Below, in pieces: positions 1-8,694 of a DNA stretch of 64,000 nt (positions are counted from its first letter, which is position 1; each line of letters starts with the position of its first letter). The notes under the pieces are model-generated. The model was given only the letters and a program-made list of their open reading frames with translations. It was not told the DNA's origin and did no database searches. Made by a program: the position numbers and the translations under genes. The stretch covers positions 1,426,001-1,490,000 of the forward strand of contig NZ_JAHUZG010000001.1 in assembly GCF_019218285.1 (NCBI RefSeq), read 5' to 3'. Source of the DNA: Antarctobacter sediminis (GTDB taxonomy: Bacteria; Pseudomonadota; Alphaproteobacteria; Rhodobacterales; Rhodobacteraceae).

Positions 1-596
1 GGCACCCCCATGCACAGCTGCACCAGCGCGGGGCCGTCCAGCACCCCTTCCTTGACCAGTTGTTTGGCGAACCACAGATGGCCGGTGTCAAAGGCCTCGA
101 TCTCCGGCTTCACGCCCAGCGCCGTCATCCGCGCGCCCATGTCACGCAACATGCCGGGCGTATTGGTCATGACGTAATCGGCCTCGGCAAAGTTCATCGT
201 TCCACAATCCAGCGTACAGATTTCCGGCAGGCACTCGGCCACATGGGCCACCCGCGCCTCGGCCCCGATCATGTCGGTCCCTTCCGCCTTCACCGGCAAC
301 GGTGCCTCGGTCGAGCCAAAGACGATGTCCCCGCCCATGCCCGCCGTCAGGTTCAGCACCACGTCCACCTCGGCATCGCGAATGCGTTCTGTCACCTCGC
401 GGTACAGCGCCAGATCGCGCGAAGGCGCGCCGCTCTCCGGGTCACGCACGTGGCAATGCACCACCGCCGCACCGGCCTTGGCCGCATCGATGGCGCTGTC
501 GGCGATCTGCTTGGGCGAGCGCGGCACGTGCGGGCTGCGGTCCTGCGTCCCGCCCGAACCAGTCACCGCGCAGGTGATAAAGACGTCCCTGTTCAT
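1..596 (-). CDS. BKACE (DUF849) beta-keto acid cleavage enzyme, 3'-truncated by window
   Basis: The first 198 codons of a BKACE-family protein; the C-terminus lies beyond base 1. These TIM-barrel, metal-dependent enzymes condense a beta-keto acid with acetyl-CoA to give acetoacetate and a new CoA ester; the best known members act on 3-dehydrocarnitine (CdhC type) or 3-keto-5-aminohexanoate. The N-terminus ([19 protein letters not shown]) carries the family start, followed by [10 protein letters not shown] with the metal-binding histidines and a segment around [10 protein letters not shown]. The ATG is one base downstream of the stop of the acyl-CoA synthetase gene (TGAGATG), so the two are co-transcribed and probably coupled. 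A GlxA-type regulator and an acyl-CoA dehydrogenase in the same cluster fit carnitine or another quaternary-amine acid, but the substrate is inferred. Confidence 0.88.
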   Translation of the reverse strand, partial: MNRDVFITCAVTGSGGTQDRSPHVPRSPKQIADSAIDAAKAGAAVVHCHVRDPESGAPSRDLALYREVTERIRDAEVDVVLNLTAGMGGDIVFGSTEAPLPVKAEGTDMIGAEARVAHVAECLPEICTLDCGTMNFAEADYVMTNTPGMLRDMGARMTALGVKPEIEAFDTGHLWFAKQLVKEGVLDGPALVQLCMGV

Positions 597-597
597 C

Positions 598-2685
598 TCA
601 AGCGGCATTGATGCCTCCCTCTGCTTGTCTCATGGTCAAACGGATCAGCGCATCCGCCGCAACCGCCCGCGTCGCGGTAGAGATCAACGGGTTGATCTCC
701 ACCTCTTCGATGTCATCCGCATGCGCCGCGACAAAAGCCTGCACCGCCTGTACGGCCGCCACAATGGCCTCCATCTCCGCGCCCGCGGCCCCGCGATAGC
801 CCGCCAGCAAGGGCGCGATCTTCAACCGGCCCAACGCGTCGCGCACATCCTGCGCCGTGACCGGCAACAACAACACCTGCGTGTCGTCCAGAATCTCGGT
901 CCAGACCCCGCCCGCGCCCAGCGTCAGCACAAAACCATGCGCCGGGTCGCGCAATACCCCCAGCAACAATTCCACCACCGCGCCCCCGACCATCTCCTCA
1001 ACAAGATAGCCCGCCGCGTCCATGGCCTCCGCCGCCGCACGGACGGCCTCACCCGTCTCCAGGTTCAGCCGCACCGCGCCCGCCTCGCTCTTGTGAGCAA
1101 AGCCTTCGCCCTTCAGCACCACGGGAAATCCGACCCGCCCCGCAGCCGCACAGGCCTCCAGGGCCGACGACACCCGCTCGAACCCCGGCACCGCCAATCC
1201 CGCCCGCGACAGCGCCGCCTTGGCGACCGCCTCGGGCAGAACACCATCCTGTGCTTCTTCTTGGTCCAAATACTCAATTTCCGACGGCTCAGCTTCCACC
1301 AACACCGGGAGCGGGGCACAGCCGCGGCCCAGAAAGGCCGCCGCCGAAATCGCCTCCTGCGCCGCGGCCATGTCACACAGCGGCACGATCCCACGTGCCA
1401 CCAGCCGTTCGGCCACCACTTCGGGCAGGGTTTCGACGATGCTGGCAAGGATCGCCATCGGCGCCTCCGCCTGCACAGCGGCCACCGCCTCGATCACCAC
1501 GTCCCAATCCTCTGCCGAACAACGGTCAGCGCGGGGGAAATCCAGCACCACCACCCCAAGGCCCAGATCCTCACCCCACATCAACCCGTCGAAACAGGCC
1601 GTGGTCGCGGTCAGGTCACCCCAGATATAGGTGTGGTAATCCAACGGGTTGGCCAGCGCCACCTTGGGGCCCAGCGCCGCCCGCAGCGCCGCCTGCTGTG
1701 CGGGCACCAGCGCAGGGAATTCAATGTCGAACCCCAGCGCCGTATCCGCCATCAGGCTCGCCTCGCCGCCCGAGCACGAGGCCGACACCACCCGGTTCGA
1801 CGCCAATGGCCCTGCCACATGCAGGATCTTGAGGGTCTCCAACAGTGCCGACAGCGACGACACCTGCGCCACGCCGATCCGCCGCAGAAAGGCACGCGCC
1901 CCCGCATCCGACCCGGTCAGCGAGGCTGTGTGCGACACCCCCGCCGCATTTGCCTGTTCCGAGGCCCCCAGCTTCAGCGCCACCACCCGTTTGCCCAGAT
2001 CCCGCGCCCGCGCCGCCAGTACCTCGAAACCGCGTATGTCCTTGATGCCCTCGATGTACAGGCCCAGCGCCGTGATACGCTCATCCTCCAGCAAGGCCAT
2101 GCCCAGCGCGCCCAGATCCACCTGCGCCTGATTGCCGACGGTCCCAAGAAAGGCAATCGGCAGCCCGCGCTTCTGCATGGTCAGGTTCAGCGCCACGTTC
2201 GAGCTTTGCGACAAGATCGCAACGCCCCGCTCGACCGGCACCATACCATGCTGGTCCGGCCACAAGGGCGCCCGGTCCAGCGCATTGACAAAGCCATAGC
2301 AGTTCGGACCAAGAACCGGCATCGCGCCCGCAGCAGACAGCAGCTCCGCCTGCAAGGCGGCGCCATCGCCCAGTTCCGCCTGCGCCTCGGCAAAGCCCGA
2401 GGCGAAACAGATCGCCCCGCCCGCGCCCCGCGCCGACAGCAGGCGCACCGCCTCGACCGTGGCCTCGCGGTTGATGCCGATAAAGGTCGCGTCGGGCACC
2501 CCGGGCAGGTCCTCCAGATGCGCAAAGGCGGGCAGCCCGCCCACGTCGGCGCGTTTCGGATGCACCGGCCAGATCGGCCCGTCGAACCCCATCTTGCGAC
2601 ACTCGCGGATCACATTGGCGCACCATGCCCCGCCGCCGATCACGGCAATGGAACGCGGGCGCAACAGGCGCGACATATCCGTCAT
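598..2685 (-). CDS. NDP-forming acyl-CoA synthetase (acetate-CoA ligase family), 695 aa
   Basis: Activates a carboxylic acid to its CoA ester using ATP, with ADP rather than AMP as product. Domains in order: CoA-binding Rossmann fold (about 5-130), succinyl-CoA-ligase-like domains (about 150-440) with the phospho-histidine in [10 protein letters not shown] (H252), and a C-terminal ATP-grasp domain (about 480-690) with the [16 protein letters not shown] segment. About 700 residues is the normal length for the fused form. The start at 2685 has an AGAGGA ribosome site. The stop is one base from the downstream BKACE start, and the acyl-CoA dehydrogenase gene lies 48 bases upstream, so this looks like a three-gene acid-activation operon. 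The substrate cannot be read from sequence; a betaine such as gamma-butyrobetaine is plausible from the neighbours. Confidence 0.9.
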   Translation of the reverse strand: MTDMSRLLRPRSIAVIGGGAWCANVIRECRKMGFDGPIWPVHPKRADVGGLPAFAHLEDLPGVPDATFIGINREATVEAVRLLSARGAGGAICFASGFAEAQAELGDGAALQAELLSAAGAMPVLGPNCYGFVNALDRAPLWPDQHGMVPVERGVAILSQSSNVALNLTMQKRGLPIAFLGTVGNQAQVDLGALGMALLEDERITALGLYIEGIKDIRGFEVLAARARDLGKRVVALKLGASEQANAAGVSHTASLTGSDAGARAFLRRIGVAQVSSLSALLETLKILHVAGPLASNRVVSASCSGGEASLMADTALGFDIEFPALVPAQQAALRAALGPKVALANPLDYHTYIWGDLTATTACFDGLMWGEDLGLGVVVLDFPRADRCSAEDWDVVIEAVAAVQAEAPMAILASIVETLPEVVAERLVARGIVPLCDMAAAQEAISAAAFLGRGCAPLPVLVEAEPSEIEYLDQEEAQDGVLPEAVAKAALSRAGLAVPGFERVSSALEACAAAGRVGFPVVLKGEGFAHKSEAGAVRLNLETGEAVRAAAEAMDAAGYLVEEMVGGAVVELLLGVLRDPAHGFVLTLGAGGVWTEILDDTQVLLLPVTAQDVRDALGRLKIAPLLAGYRGAAGAEMEAIVAAVQAVQAFVAAHADDIEEVEINPLISTATRAVAADALIRLTMRQAEGGINAA

Positions 2686-2733
2686 CTCACATCCTCTCCA
2701 ACTGCCGTAGGGCGGGATTTACCCCGCCTCGCC

Positions 2734-3894
2734 TCACGCTCCCAGCGGCCGAAAGATCTCGCGGCTGATGATATGGCGCTGGATCTCGCTGGTGCCGTCC
2801 CAGATCCGCTCGACCCGCGCATCACGCCAGAACCGCTCGATCGGGAAATCATCCATCAACCCCATACCGCCGAAGATCTGCAAGGTCGTATCCGTGACCC
2901 GCGCCAGCATCTCGGTTGCATAGACCTTGGCCGAGGCGATCTCGCGGTTGGCGGGCAACCCCTGGTCCAGCCGCCAGGCCCCCGACAGGGTCAGCCAGTC
3001 GGCGGCGTCGATCTCTGTCACCATGTCCGCGACCTGAAAACTGACGCCCTGGAACTTGGCGATTGCCTGCCCGAACTGCTTGCGCTGCGCCGCGTAATCC
3101 ACGGCATAATCGAAACAGCGCCGCGCCCGGCCCACGGAAAAGGCGGCGACGGTCAGCCGCGTGGCGTAAAGCCATTCGTTCATCACGTCAAAACCGCCGT
3201 CGACCTGCCCCAGAACCTGCGCATCCGGCAGGCGGCAATCGGTGAATTCGAGGATGCAGTTCTTGTAGCCACGATGCGAAACCGAGTTGTAACCGTCGCG
3301 CACCTCGAACCCCGGATGCCCGCGATCCACGAGGAAACAGGTGATCCGTTTCTTGGGGCCTTTCGGTGTTTCATCCACCCCGGTTGCGATGAAGACGATA
3401 AAGAAATCCGCATGTTCCGCGCCCGAGATAAAGTGCTTGGTGCCGTTCACGACCCAATCGCCGCCCTCCCGCACCGCCGAACATTTCATCCCCCGCACAT
3501 CCGAGCCCGCATCCGGTTCGGTCATGGCCAGCGCGTCCATGCGCTCGCCCCGCACGGCGGGCAGCAAATAGCGTTCGCGCTGTTCGCCTTCGCACGCCAT
3601 CAGGATGTTCTGCGGACGGCCAAAGAAATGCGTCAGCGCCATGCTGCCACGGCCCAGTTCCCGCTCGACCAGCGTGAAATCAAGGTGCGACAGGCCCGCG
3701 CCGCCCACCTCTTCGGGGAAATTGCAGGCGTAGAAGCCCAGATCCAGAACCTTGCGCTTGATCTCTTCGCCTAGTTCATGCGGCACCTGCCCGCTGCGCT
3801 CGACCTCGGCCTCATGCGGATAGATCTCGTTCTCGACAAAGCTCCGCACGGTCGAAACGATCATCTCCTGTTCGTCGCTCAATCCGAACTGCAT
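2734..3894 (-). CDS. Acyl-CoA dehydrogenase family protein, 386 aa
   Basis: FAD-dependent alpha,beta-dehydrogenation of an acyl-CoA. N-terminal helical domain from MQFGLSDEQEMI, then the FAD/substrate motif ALAMTEPDAGSD, the YAAQRKQFG helix and the C-terminal signature WDGTSEIQRHIISR. The position that is the catalytic glutamate in MCAD-like enzymes (YEGT) is aspartate here (WDGT, codon GAC near 2804), which is unusual. The frame stays open upstream to 4080, but ATG at 3894 is chosen because a GGAGGG site lies just upstream and the family start matches. First gene of the operon with the acyl-CoA synthetase and BKACE, and divergent from the GlxA regulator 49 bases away, which probably controls it. 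Confidence 0.92.
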   Translation of the reverse strand: MQFGLSDEQEMIVSTVRSFVENEIYPHEAEVERSGQVPHELGEEIKRKVLDLGFYACNFPEEVGGAGLSHLDFTLVERELGRGSMALTHFFGRPQNILMACEGEQRERYLLPAVRGERMDALAMTEPDAGSDVRGMKCSAVREGGDWVVNGTKHFISGAEHADFFIVFIATGVDETPKGPKKRITCFLVDRGHPGFEVRDGYNSVSHRGYKNCILEFTDCRLPDAQVLGQVDGGFDVMNEWLYATRLTVAAFSVGRARRCFDYAVDYAAQRKQFGQAIAKFQGVSFQVADMVTEIDAADWLTLSGAWRLDQGLPANREIASAKVYATEMLARVTDTTLQIFGGMGLMDDFPIERFWRDARVERIWDGTSEIQRHIISREIFRPLGA

Positions 3895-3943
3895 GGCACC
3901 CTCCGCTTGCGTGATGGCGCCACTAGACGGTAGATCGCAGGTC

Positions 3944-4903
3944 ATGGATATGCAGAACGCCCCAGAAAATCCGCAGAATGCGACACGCCACGTGGCGGTC
4001 CTGTTGTTTCCGCGCTTCTCGAACCTCTGCCTTGCCAATGCGGTCGAACCGCTGCGCGCGGCGAACGCGCTGTCACGCAAACCGCTTTATTCCTGGCAAT
4101 ACATCGGGCTGACGCGCGAGACGCTGACCTCTTCCTCGGGGCTGCCGGTCGCGCCCGAAGAAACGCTGGCCCGCCATCCCGGCGGCGATTACCTGATGCT
4201 GCTGCCCAGCTATGACACCGAACATCTGACCACCCCTGACACGCTGCGTGCCCTGCGCGCGGCGCGGCGACGGTTTGACACGCTGGTCGGGCTGGACATG
4301 GGCAGTTGGCTTCTGGCGGCGGCGGGGCTGCTGGACGGACGGCGCGCAACCCTGCACTGGGACGAACTGGACCGCTTTGCCGAAACCTTCCCCGAGGTCG
4401 AGGCCCTGCCCGACCGCGTGGTGCAGGACGGCGACATCCTCAGTTGCGGCGGCGGCACCACGGCGCTGGAACTGATGCTGAACCTTGTCGGCCAGCACCA
4501 CGGCCCGCTGCTGCGGTTGGAAACGGGCGCGCTGTTCATGCATGGCGAACGGCCCGAGCCAAAAGACCTGCCGCCCCGCCTGACCGACGATCAACTGGTC
4601 GAGGCGGCGGTCTCGATCATGCGCCGCCATGTCGAGGCTCCCCTGCCCGTCGCCGCCGTGGCGCGCCGTCTTCAGGTCACGCCCCGGGCGCTGGAACGGC
4701 GCTTTCGCGACGTTCTGGGCCGCGGCCCCGGCGCCACCTACCGCGCGCTGCGCCTGAACGCCGCGCGTCGCCTGGTGGAACAGACCCGCCTTTCGATCAG
4801 CGAAATCGCCACCCGTTGCGGATACGAGGATGCCTCTGCTCTGACCCGGGCCTTTCGCACGGCCTTTGGCGAAACGCCCCGCGACTTGCGCAAGTCGCCC
4901 TGA
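3944..4903 (+). CDS. GlxA-family AraC-type transcriptional regulator (CdhR-like), 319 aa
   Basis: Transcription factor with an N-terminal DJ-1/PfpI-like domain (about 15-190) and a C-terminal double helix-turn-helix of the AraC type (about 225-316, with VAAVARRLQVTPRALERRF and ISEIATRCGYEDASALTRAF). The nucleophile elbow reads GLDMGSW, so the PfpI cysteine is missing and the domain is probably a ligand sensor rather than an enzyme. Family members such as CdhR and GbdR activate carnitine and glycine-betaine catabolism. The gene is divergent from the acyl-CoA operon, which makes that operon the likely target. ATG 3944 is chosen over the in-frame ATG at 3893, which would overlap the divergent start. 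Confidence 0.9.
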   Translation: MDMQNAPENPQNATRHVAVLLFPRFSNLCLANAVEPLRAANALSRKPLYSWQYIGLTRETLTSSSGLPVAPEETLARHPGGDYLMLLPSYDTEHLTTPDTLRALRAARRRFDTLVGLDMGSWLLAAAGLLDGRRATLHWDELDRFAETFPEVEALPDRVVQDGDILSCGGGTTALELMLNLVGQHHGPLLRLETGALFMHGERPEPKDLPPRLTDDQLVEAAVSIMRRHVEAPLPVAAVARRLQVTPRALERRFRDVLGRGPGATYRALRLNAARRLVEQTRLSISEIATRCGYEDASALTRAFRTAFGETPRDLRKSP

Positions 4904-4995
4904 CGTCACCTTCGGACTTGCCCGATCTGAAATAACATGTATGACAAGGTGACAAGCGACATGCACTAATATATCACCTCGGGAGGAGGAGCATC

Positions 4996-5838
4996 ATGAC
5001 CGTTCACGCGGGCTCTAACGTGAGCCTTGCGCGCCGCGCCTGGTCAATCCGGCGGCTTGCGCTGCGCATGGCAGAGGTTCAGGGACAGGGCTATATCGGT
5101 CAGGCGCTTGGCGTGGCCGATGTATTGGCCACCAGCTATTTCCACGCGCTGACCTACCGCCCCGAGGACCCTGACTGGGAAGGCCGCGACCGCTTCTACC
5201 TCTCGATCGGCCACTACGCGATTGCGCTTTATTCCGCGATGATCGAGGCTGGCATCCTGCCCGAGGATGAGCTGGAAACCTACGGCATGGACGATTCACG
5301 CATGCCCATGTCCGGCATGGCCGCCTATACCCCGGGGATGGAAATCACCGGCGGTTCGCTGGGCCATGGCCTTGGCATCGCCGTCGGTGCCGCGCTGGGA
5401 CTGAAACGCAAACAGAACCCGGCTTTCGTCTACAACCTGATGTCGGACGGCGAACTGGGCGAAGGCTCCACCTGGGAGGCGGTCATGGCCGCCACATCAC
5501 ACCGGTTGGACAACCTGATCTGCGTCGTTGATTTCAACGACCAGCAGGCCGACGGCCCGACGACCCAGGCCCTGGCCAAAGGTGCCGAAGCCCCGAAATG
5601 GGAGGCCTTCGGCTGGCACGCCCAAGAGGTGGACGGCAATGACCTGAACGCGTTGGTCACAGCCTTCGACACAGCGCGCGCCCTCACCGATCCGCGCCCA
5701 CGCGTCATCATCTGCAAGACCCAGATGTGCAAGGGCGTGCCCTTCCTCGAAGACCGCGAGATCACCCATTTCGTCCGCGTCGAACCTTCGGAATGGGCCC
5801 GCGCCATCGCCATCCTCGACGAAACCATCCCGGCCTGA
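4996..5838 (+). CDS. Transketolase N-terminal subunit (split transketolase), 280 aa
   Basis: Pyrimidine-thiamine-diphosphate half of a two-gene transketolase. The ThDP/metal-binding motif is visible as MSDGELGEGSTWEA followed by VVDFNDQQ; the usual GDGE is SDGE. The SIGHY and GGSLGHGLGIAVGAALG segments are typical of the family. A GGGAGGAGGAGC ribosome site precedes the start. The partner subunit begins 15 bases downstream. Split transketolases occur in specialised sugar pathways, for example the apulose-phosphate enzymes AptA/AptB, as well as in sulfosugar and non-mevalonate contexts. The SDR and FAH genes beyond favour a sugar-acid role here, but the substrate is unknown. Confidence 0.9.
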   Translation: MTVHAGSNVSLARRAWSIRRLALRMAEVQGQGYIGQALGVADVLATSYFHALTYRPEDPDWEGRDRFYLSIGHYAIALYSAMIEAGILPEDELETYGMDDSRMPMSGMAAYTPGMEITGGSLGHGLGIAVGAALGLKRKQNPAFVYNLMSDGELGEGSTWEAVMAATSHRLDNLICVVDFNDQQADGPTTQALAKGAEAPKWEAFGWHAQEVDGNDLNALVTAFDTARALTDPRPRVIICKTQMCKGVPFLEDREITHFVRVEPSEWARAIAILDETIPA

Positions 5839-5853
5839 GACGGAGCAGAAAAG

Positions 5854-6909
5854 ATGCAAGAAGCCCCCATCGGCGCCCTCTCCCGCCGCAAGTCCAAATA
5901 CACCGCCCGCCAGGTCCCCGTCAGCGAAAGCGGCGAACGCCTGACAACCTCCGCCATGATCGCCTCGCTGGATGCCGAGGGCCGCGAAACCGTCGCCGCG
6001 CCTTTCGGACAGGCGCTCTGCGACCTGGCAAAGACACGCGATGACATCGTCGGCCTGACCGCCGACCTGTCGAAATACACCGATCTGCATGTCTTTGCGA
6101 AAGAGCATCCCGACCGCTTTTACCAGATGGGCATGGCGGAACAGGTGATGATCTCCACCGCCGCCGGTCTGGCCCGCGAAGGGTTCACCCCATTCGCCAC
6201 CACCTATGCCGTCTTTGCCTCGCGCCGCGCCTATGACTTCATCATCATGGCGATTGCCGAGGAAAACCTGCCGGTCAAAATCGTCTGTGCCCTGCCCGGG
6301 CTGACCACCGGCTACGGCCCCAGCCATCAGGCAACCGAAGACCTCGCGATTTTCCGCGGCATGCCCAACCTGACCATCGTCGATCCCTGCGACGCGACGG
6401 AAATCACCCAGGCCACACATGCCATCGCCGACCACCCCGGCCCGGTCTACATGCGCCTCCTGCGCGGCAAGGTGCCCGATGTGCTGGGCGAATACGGCTA
6501 CCGGTTCAAGCTGGGCAAAGCCCAGCTGATCCACGGCGGCAACGACGTGCTCTTCATCTCCACCGGTTTCATGACCATGCGCGCACTGGACGCCGCCAAG
6601 GCGCTCAAGGCCGATGGCACCGATTGCGCGGTCCTGCACGTGCCCACGCTGAAACCGCTGGACACGGAAACCATCCGCGCCGAGGCCGCCAGAACCGGCC
6701 GCCTCGTGGTCACGCTGGAAAACCACACCATCGTCGGTGGATTGGGAGAGGCCGTCGCCGCCGATCTCATGCGCGCGGGCATCCACCCGGCCTTCCACTC
6801 CATCGCCCTGCCGGATGAATTCCTCGATGCCGGCGCCTTGCCCACGCTGCACGATCAATACGGGCTCTCGGTCAAAGCCATCACCGCCAGCGTCAAATCA
6901 AGGCTCTGA
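5854..6909 (+). CDS. Transketolase C-terminal subunit (split transketolase), 351 aa
   Basis: Second half of the split transketolase, with the pyrimidine-binding and C-terminal domains. The catalytic glutamate lies in FYQMGMAEQVMISTAAGLA, followed by FATTYAVFASRRAYDFI and LPGLTTGYGPSHQATED. The C-terminal transketolase domain starts near residue 220 and includes VVTLENHTIVGGLGEAV. The first 60 residues are longer than in the shortest homologues and contain basic residues (SRRKSKYTARQ). It must form a heteromer with the product of the gene 15 bases upstream. The operon may continue into the SDR gene 93 bases downstream, although a repeat hairpin lies in that gap. Confidence 0.9.
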   Translation: MQEAPIGALSRRKSKYTARQVPVSESGERLTTSAMIASLDAEGRETVAAPFGQALCDLAKTRDDIVGLTADLSKYTDLHVFAKEHPDRFYQMGMAEQVMISTAAGLAREGFTPFATTYAVFASRRAYDFIIMAIAEENLPVKIVCALPGLTTGYGPSHQATEDLAIFRGMPNLTIVDPCDATEITQATHAIADHPGPVYMRLLRGKVPDVLGEYGYRFKLGKAQLIHGGNDVLFISTGFMTMRALDAAKALKADGTDCAVLHVPTLKPLDTETIRAEAARTGRLVVTLENHTIVGGLGEAVAADLMRAGIHPAFHSIALPDEFLDAGALPTLHDQYGLSVKAITASVKSRL

Positions 6910-6917
6910 CCCGCCGC

Positions 6918-6980
6918 TTCTTCTGTCCGAAAATATCCCGGGGAGTCGCGGCACCGCCGCGACGGGGCAGAGCCCCTCCC
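6918..6980 (+). repeat. Extragenic hairpin repeat, copy 1
   Basis: Starts with TTCTTCTGTCC, continues GAAAATATCCCGGGG, then a hairpin with arms GTCGCGG/CCGCGAC (6945-6951, 6957-6963) and a second hairpin GGGGC-AGA-GCCCC (6964-6976). The same architecture recurs at 14219, 19332, 29736 and 36581 in this orientation. It sits between the split transketolase and the SDR gene and may attenuate read-through or protect the upstream 3' end. Confidence 0.8.
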
Positions 6981-7002
6981 CGGCCAGCCACGGGAAACCA
7001 CC

Positions 7003-7755
7003 ATGCTTCTAGCGAACAAGACCGCCATCATCACCGGCGCTGCCAGCGCCCGCGGCCTCGGCAAGGCCACGGCACAGCTCTTTGCCGAACACGGCGCGCG
7101 CATCGCCGTGCTGGATCTCGACGGCGAGGCCGCCCGCGCCGCCGCAGCCGACCTGCCGGGCGAAGGCCACATCGGCCTCGCCTGCGACGTCACAAGCAAA
7201 CCCCAATGCGCCGCCGCCGCGCAAACCGCGATCGACGGTTTGGGTCAGGTCGACATCCTCGTGAACAACGCCGGCATCACCCAGCCGCTGAAGCTCATGC
7301 AGATCGAACCGCAGAACTACGAGGCCGTGACCGACGTCAACCTGCGCGGCACGCTCTACATGAGCCAGGCGGTGATCCCGCATATGCGCGAGCGCAAGAC
7401 CGGCAGCATCGTCAATATCTCCTCGGTCTCGGCGCAGCGCGGCGGCGGCATTTTTGGCGGACCGCATTATTCCGCCGCAAAGGCGGGTGTGCTGGGCCTG
7501 ACCAAGGCCATGGCCCGCGAACTGGCCCCCGACGGCATCCGGTCAAACGCGATCTGCCCGGGCTTTATCGCCACCGACATCACCGGCGGCGCGCTGACCG
7601 ACGAGATGATGGAACAGATCCTCTCGGGCATCCCCATGGGCCGCGCCGGGGCGGCCAGCGATGTGGCCGGTTGCTGCCTTTTCCTCGCCTCCGATCTCTC
7701 GGCCTATGTCACCGGCTCCGAGGTCGACGTGAACGGCGGGTCGCTGATCCACTAA
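7003..7755 (+). CDS. SDR family oxidoreductase, 250 aa
   Basis: Classical NAD(P)-dependent short-chain dehydrogenase. The cofactor motif is TGAASARGLGK (a two-residue longer version of TGxxxGIG), followed by DILVNNAG, the catalytic serine in NISSVSAQ, and YSAAK. The C-terminal SEVDVNGGSLIH matches the usual DGG end. It lies between the split transketolase operon and the convergent FAH-family hydrolase gene, both probably for sugar-acid breakdown. The substrate cannot be assigned; sugar alcohol, aldose or keto-deoxy acid are all possible. Confidence 0.88.
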   Translation: MLLANKTAIITGAASARGLGKATAQLFAEHGARIAVLDLDGEAARAAAADLPGEGHIGLACDVTSKPQCAAAAQTAIDGLGQVDILVNNAGITQPLKLMQIEPQNYEAVTDVNLRGTLYMSQAVIPHMRERKTGSIVNISSVSAQRGGGIFGGPHYSAAKAGVLGLTKAMARELAPDGIRSNAICPGFIATDITGGALTDEMMEQILSGIPMGRAGAASDVAGCCLFLASDLSAYVTGSEVDVNGGSLIH

Positions 7756-7761
7756 AAACGC

Positions 7762-7790
7762 AAAAGGCCCCGCGACGGGGGCCTTTTCCT
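7762..7790. terminator. Bidirectional intrinsic terminator
   Basis: Perfect stem AAAAGGCCCC (7762-7771) with GGGGCCTTTT (7778-7787) and a 6-base loop. The flanks supply a T-run on the plus strand and A-run (T-run on the minus strand) on the other side. It sits between the convergent SDR and FAH genes and can serve both. Confidence 0.85.
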
Positions 7791-7805
7791 TTTCCGGGCA
7801 GGCTT

Positions 7806-8651
7806 TTACTCTGCCGCGACCGTGGTCTGGCGCTGCTCGCCCAGCCCTTCGACCCGCACAACCATCTCGTCACCCGGCTTCAGGAAGCGCTGCGGTTTCA
7901 TGCCCATGCCCACGCCCGAGGGCGTGCCGGTGGCGATGATGTCCCCCGGTTGCAGCATCATGAATTGCGACATGTAGCTGATGATCTCGGCCACGGAAAA
8001 GATCATGTCCGACGTATCGCTGTCCTGCACCGTCTCGCCGTTCAGGTCGAGGCTCAGCTTCAGCGCCTGCGGATCCGGCACCTCGTCCGCCGTCACCAGC
8101 CAGGGGCCGGTCGGGCCGAAGGTCGGGGCCGACTTGCCCTTGACCCATTGGCCGCCGCGTTCGATCTGGAATTCGCGCTCGCTCATGTCGTTGATGACGC
8201 AATAGCCCGCCACGTGGGACAGCGCCTCCGCCTCGCTTACGTAAGAGGCCGCCTTGCCGATCACCACGCCCAGTTCGACCTCCCAGTCGGACTTGACCGA
8301 ATTGCGCGGGATCACCACCGGGTCATAGGGACCGGACAGTGCCGAGGTCGCCTTTGAAAACAGGATCGGTTCCTTCGGCGGCTCCGCGCCGGTTTCGGCA
8401 GCGTGTTTGGCATAGTTCAGCCCGATGCAGAAAAAGTTCGGCACCGAGGCAAGGCACGAGCCGATGCGCCCCGGTTCCGCCACCAGCGGCAGGCTGGCGG
8501 GATCAATGGCCCGCAGCGCCTCCAGCGCCTCCAGCGAAACGGACGCACCGGCGAAATCGCTCACATGGGCCGACAGGTCGCGCACCTGTCCGTCCGCATC
8601 CAGCATCCCCGGTTTTTCCTGACCCGCCGGGCCAAATCGCAGTAGTTTCAT
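7806..8651 (-). CDS. Fumarylacetoacetate hydrolase family protein, probable 2,4-diketo-3-deoxy-acid hydrolase, 281 aa
   Basis: FAH-fold, metal-dependent C-C hydrolase. Its length and motifs resemble 2,4-diketo-3-deoxy-L-fuconate hydrolase: N-terminal MKLLRFGPAGQEKPGMLD, the family segment FFCIGLNYAKHAAE, metal ligands in DWEVELGVVIG, NDMSEREFQIERGGQW, and the C-terminal GDIIATGTPSGVGMG loop. Such enzymes split a 2,4-diketo-3-deoxy acid to pyruvate plus lactate or glycolate. The start at 8651 fits the family N-terminus. It follows the GntR regulator gene by 43 bases and is probably co-transcribed with it. An SDR of the keto-deoxy-fuconate dehydrogenase type at 16858-17580 could make its substrate. 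An acylpyruvase or another FAH function cannot be excluded. Confidence 0.88.
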   Translation of the reverse strand: MKLLRFGPAGQEKPGMLDADGQVRDLSAHVSDFAGASVSLEALEALRAIDPASLPLVAEPGRIGSCLASVPNFFCIGLNYAKHAAETGAEPPKEPILFSKATSALSGPYDPVVIPRNSVKSDWEVELGVVIGKAASYVSEAEALSHVAGYCVINDMSEREFQIERGGQWVKGKSAPTFGPTGPWLVTADEVPDPQALKLSLDLNGETVQDSDTSDMIFSVAEIISYMSQFMMLQPGDIIATGTPSGVGMGMKPQRFLKPGDEMVVRVEGLGEQRQTTVAAE

Positions 8652-8694
8652 GTCGCTCTTTATCCTTGTGTCTGAGTCTTGTCTGTCTGGTCGC

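Noticed and set aside
271-3774. A very long plus-strand open frame (over 1,100 codons) antisense to the acyl-CoA operon.
   Set aside because: Its translation is Arg/His/Gln-rich and without any family motif, while the minus strand codes for three well-conserved proteins with good ribosome sites. High GC gives long spurious frames.
4904-4995. CATG-containing repeats (CATGTATGACA...CGACATGCA) as an operator in front of the split transketolase.
   Set aside because: The symmetry is poor and no second copy was found; kept only as a possibility not strong enough to annotate.
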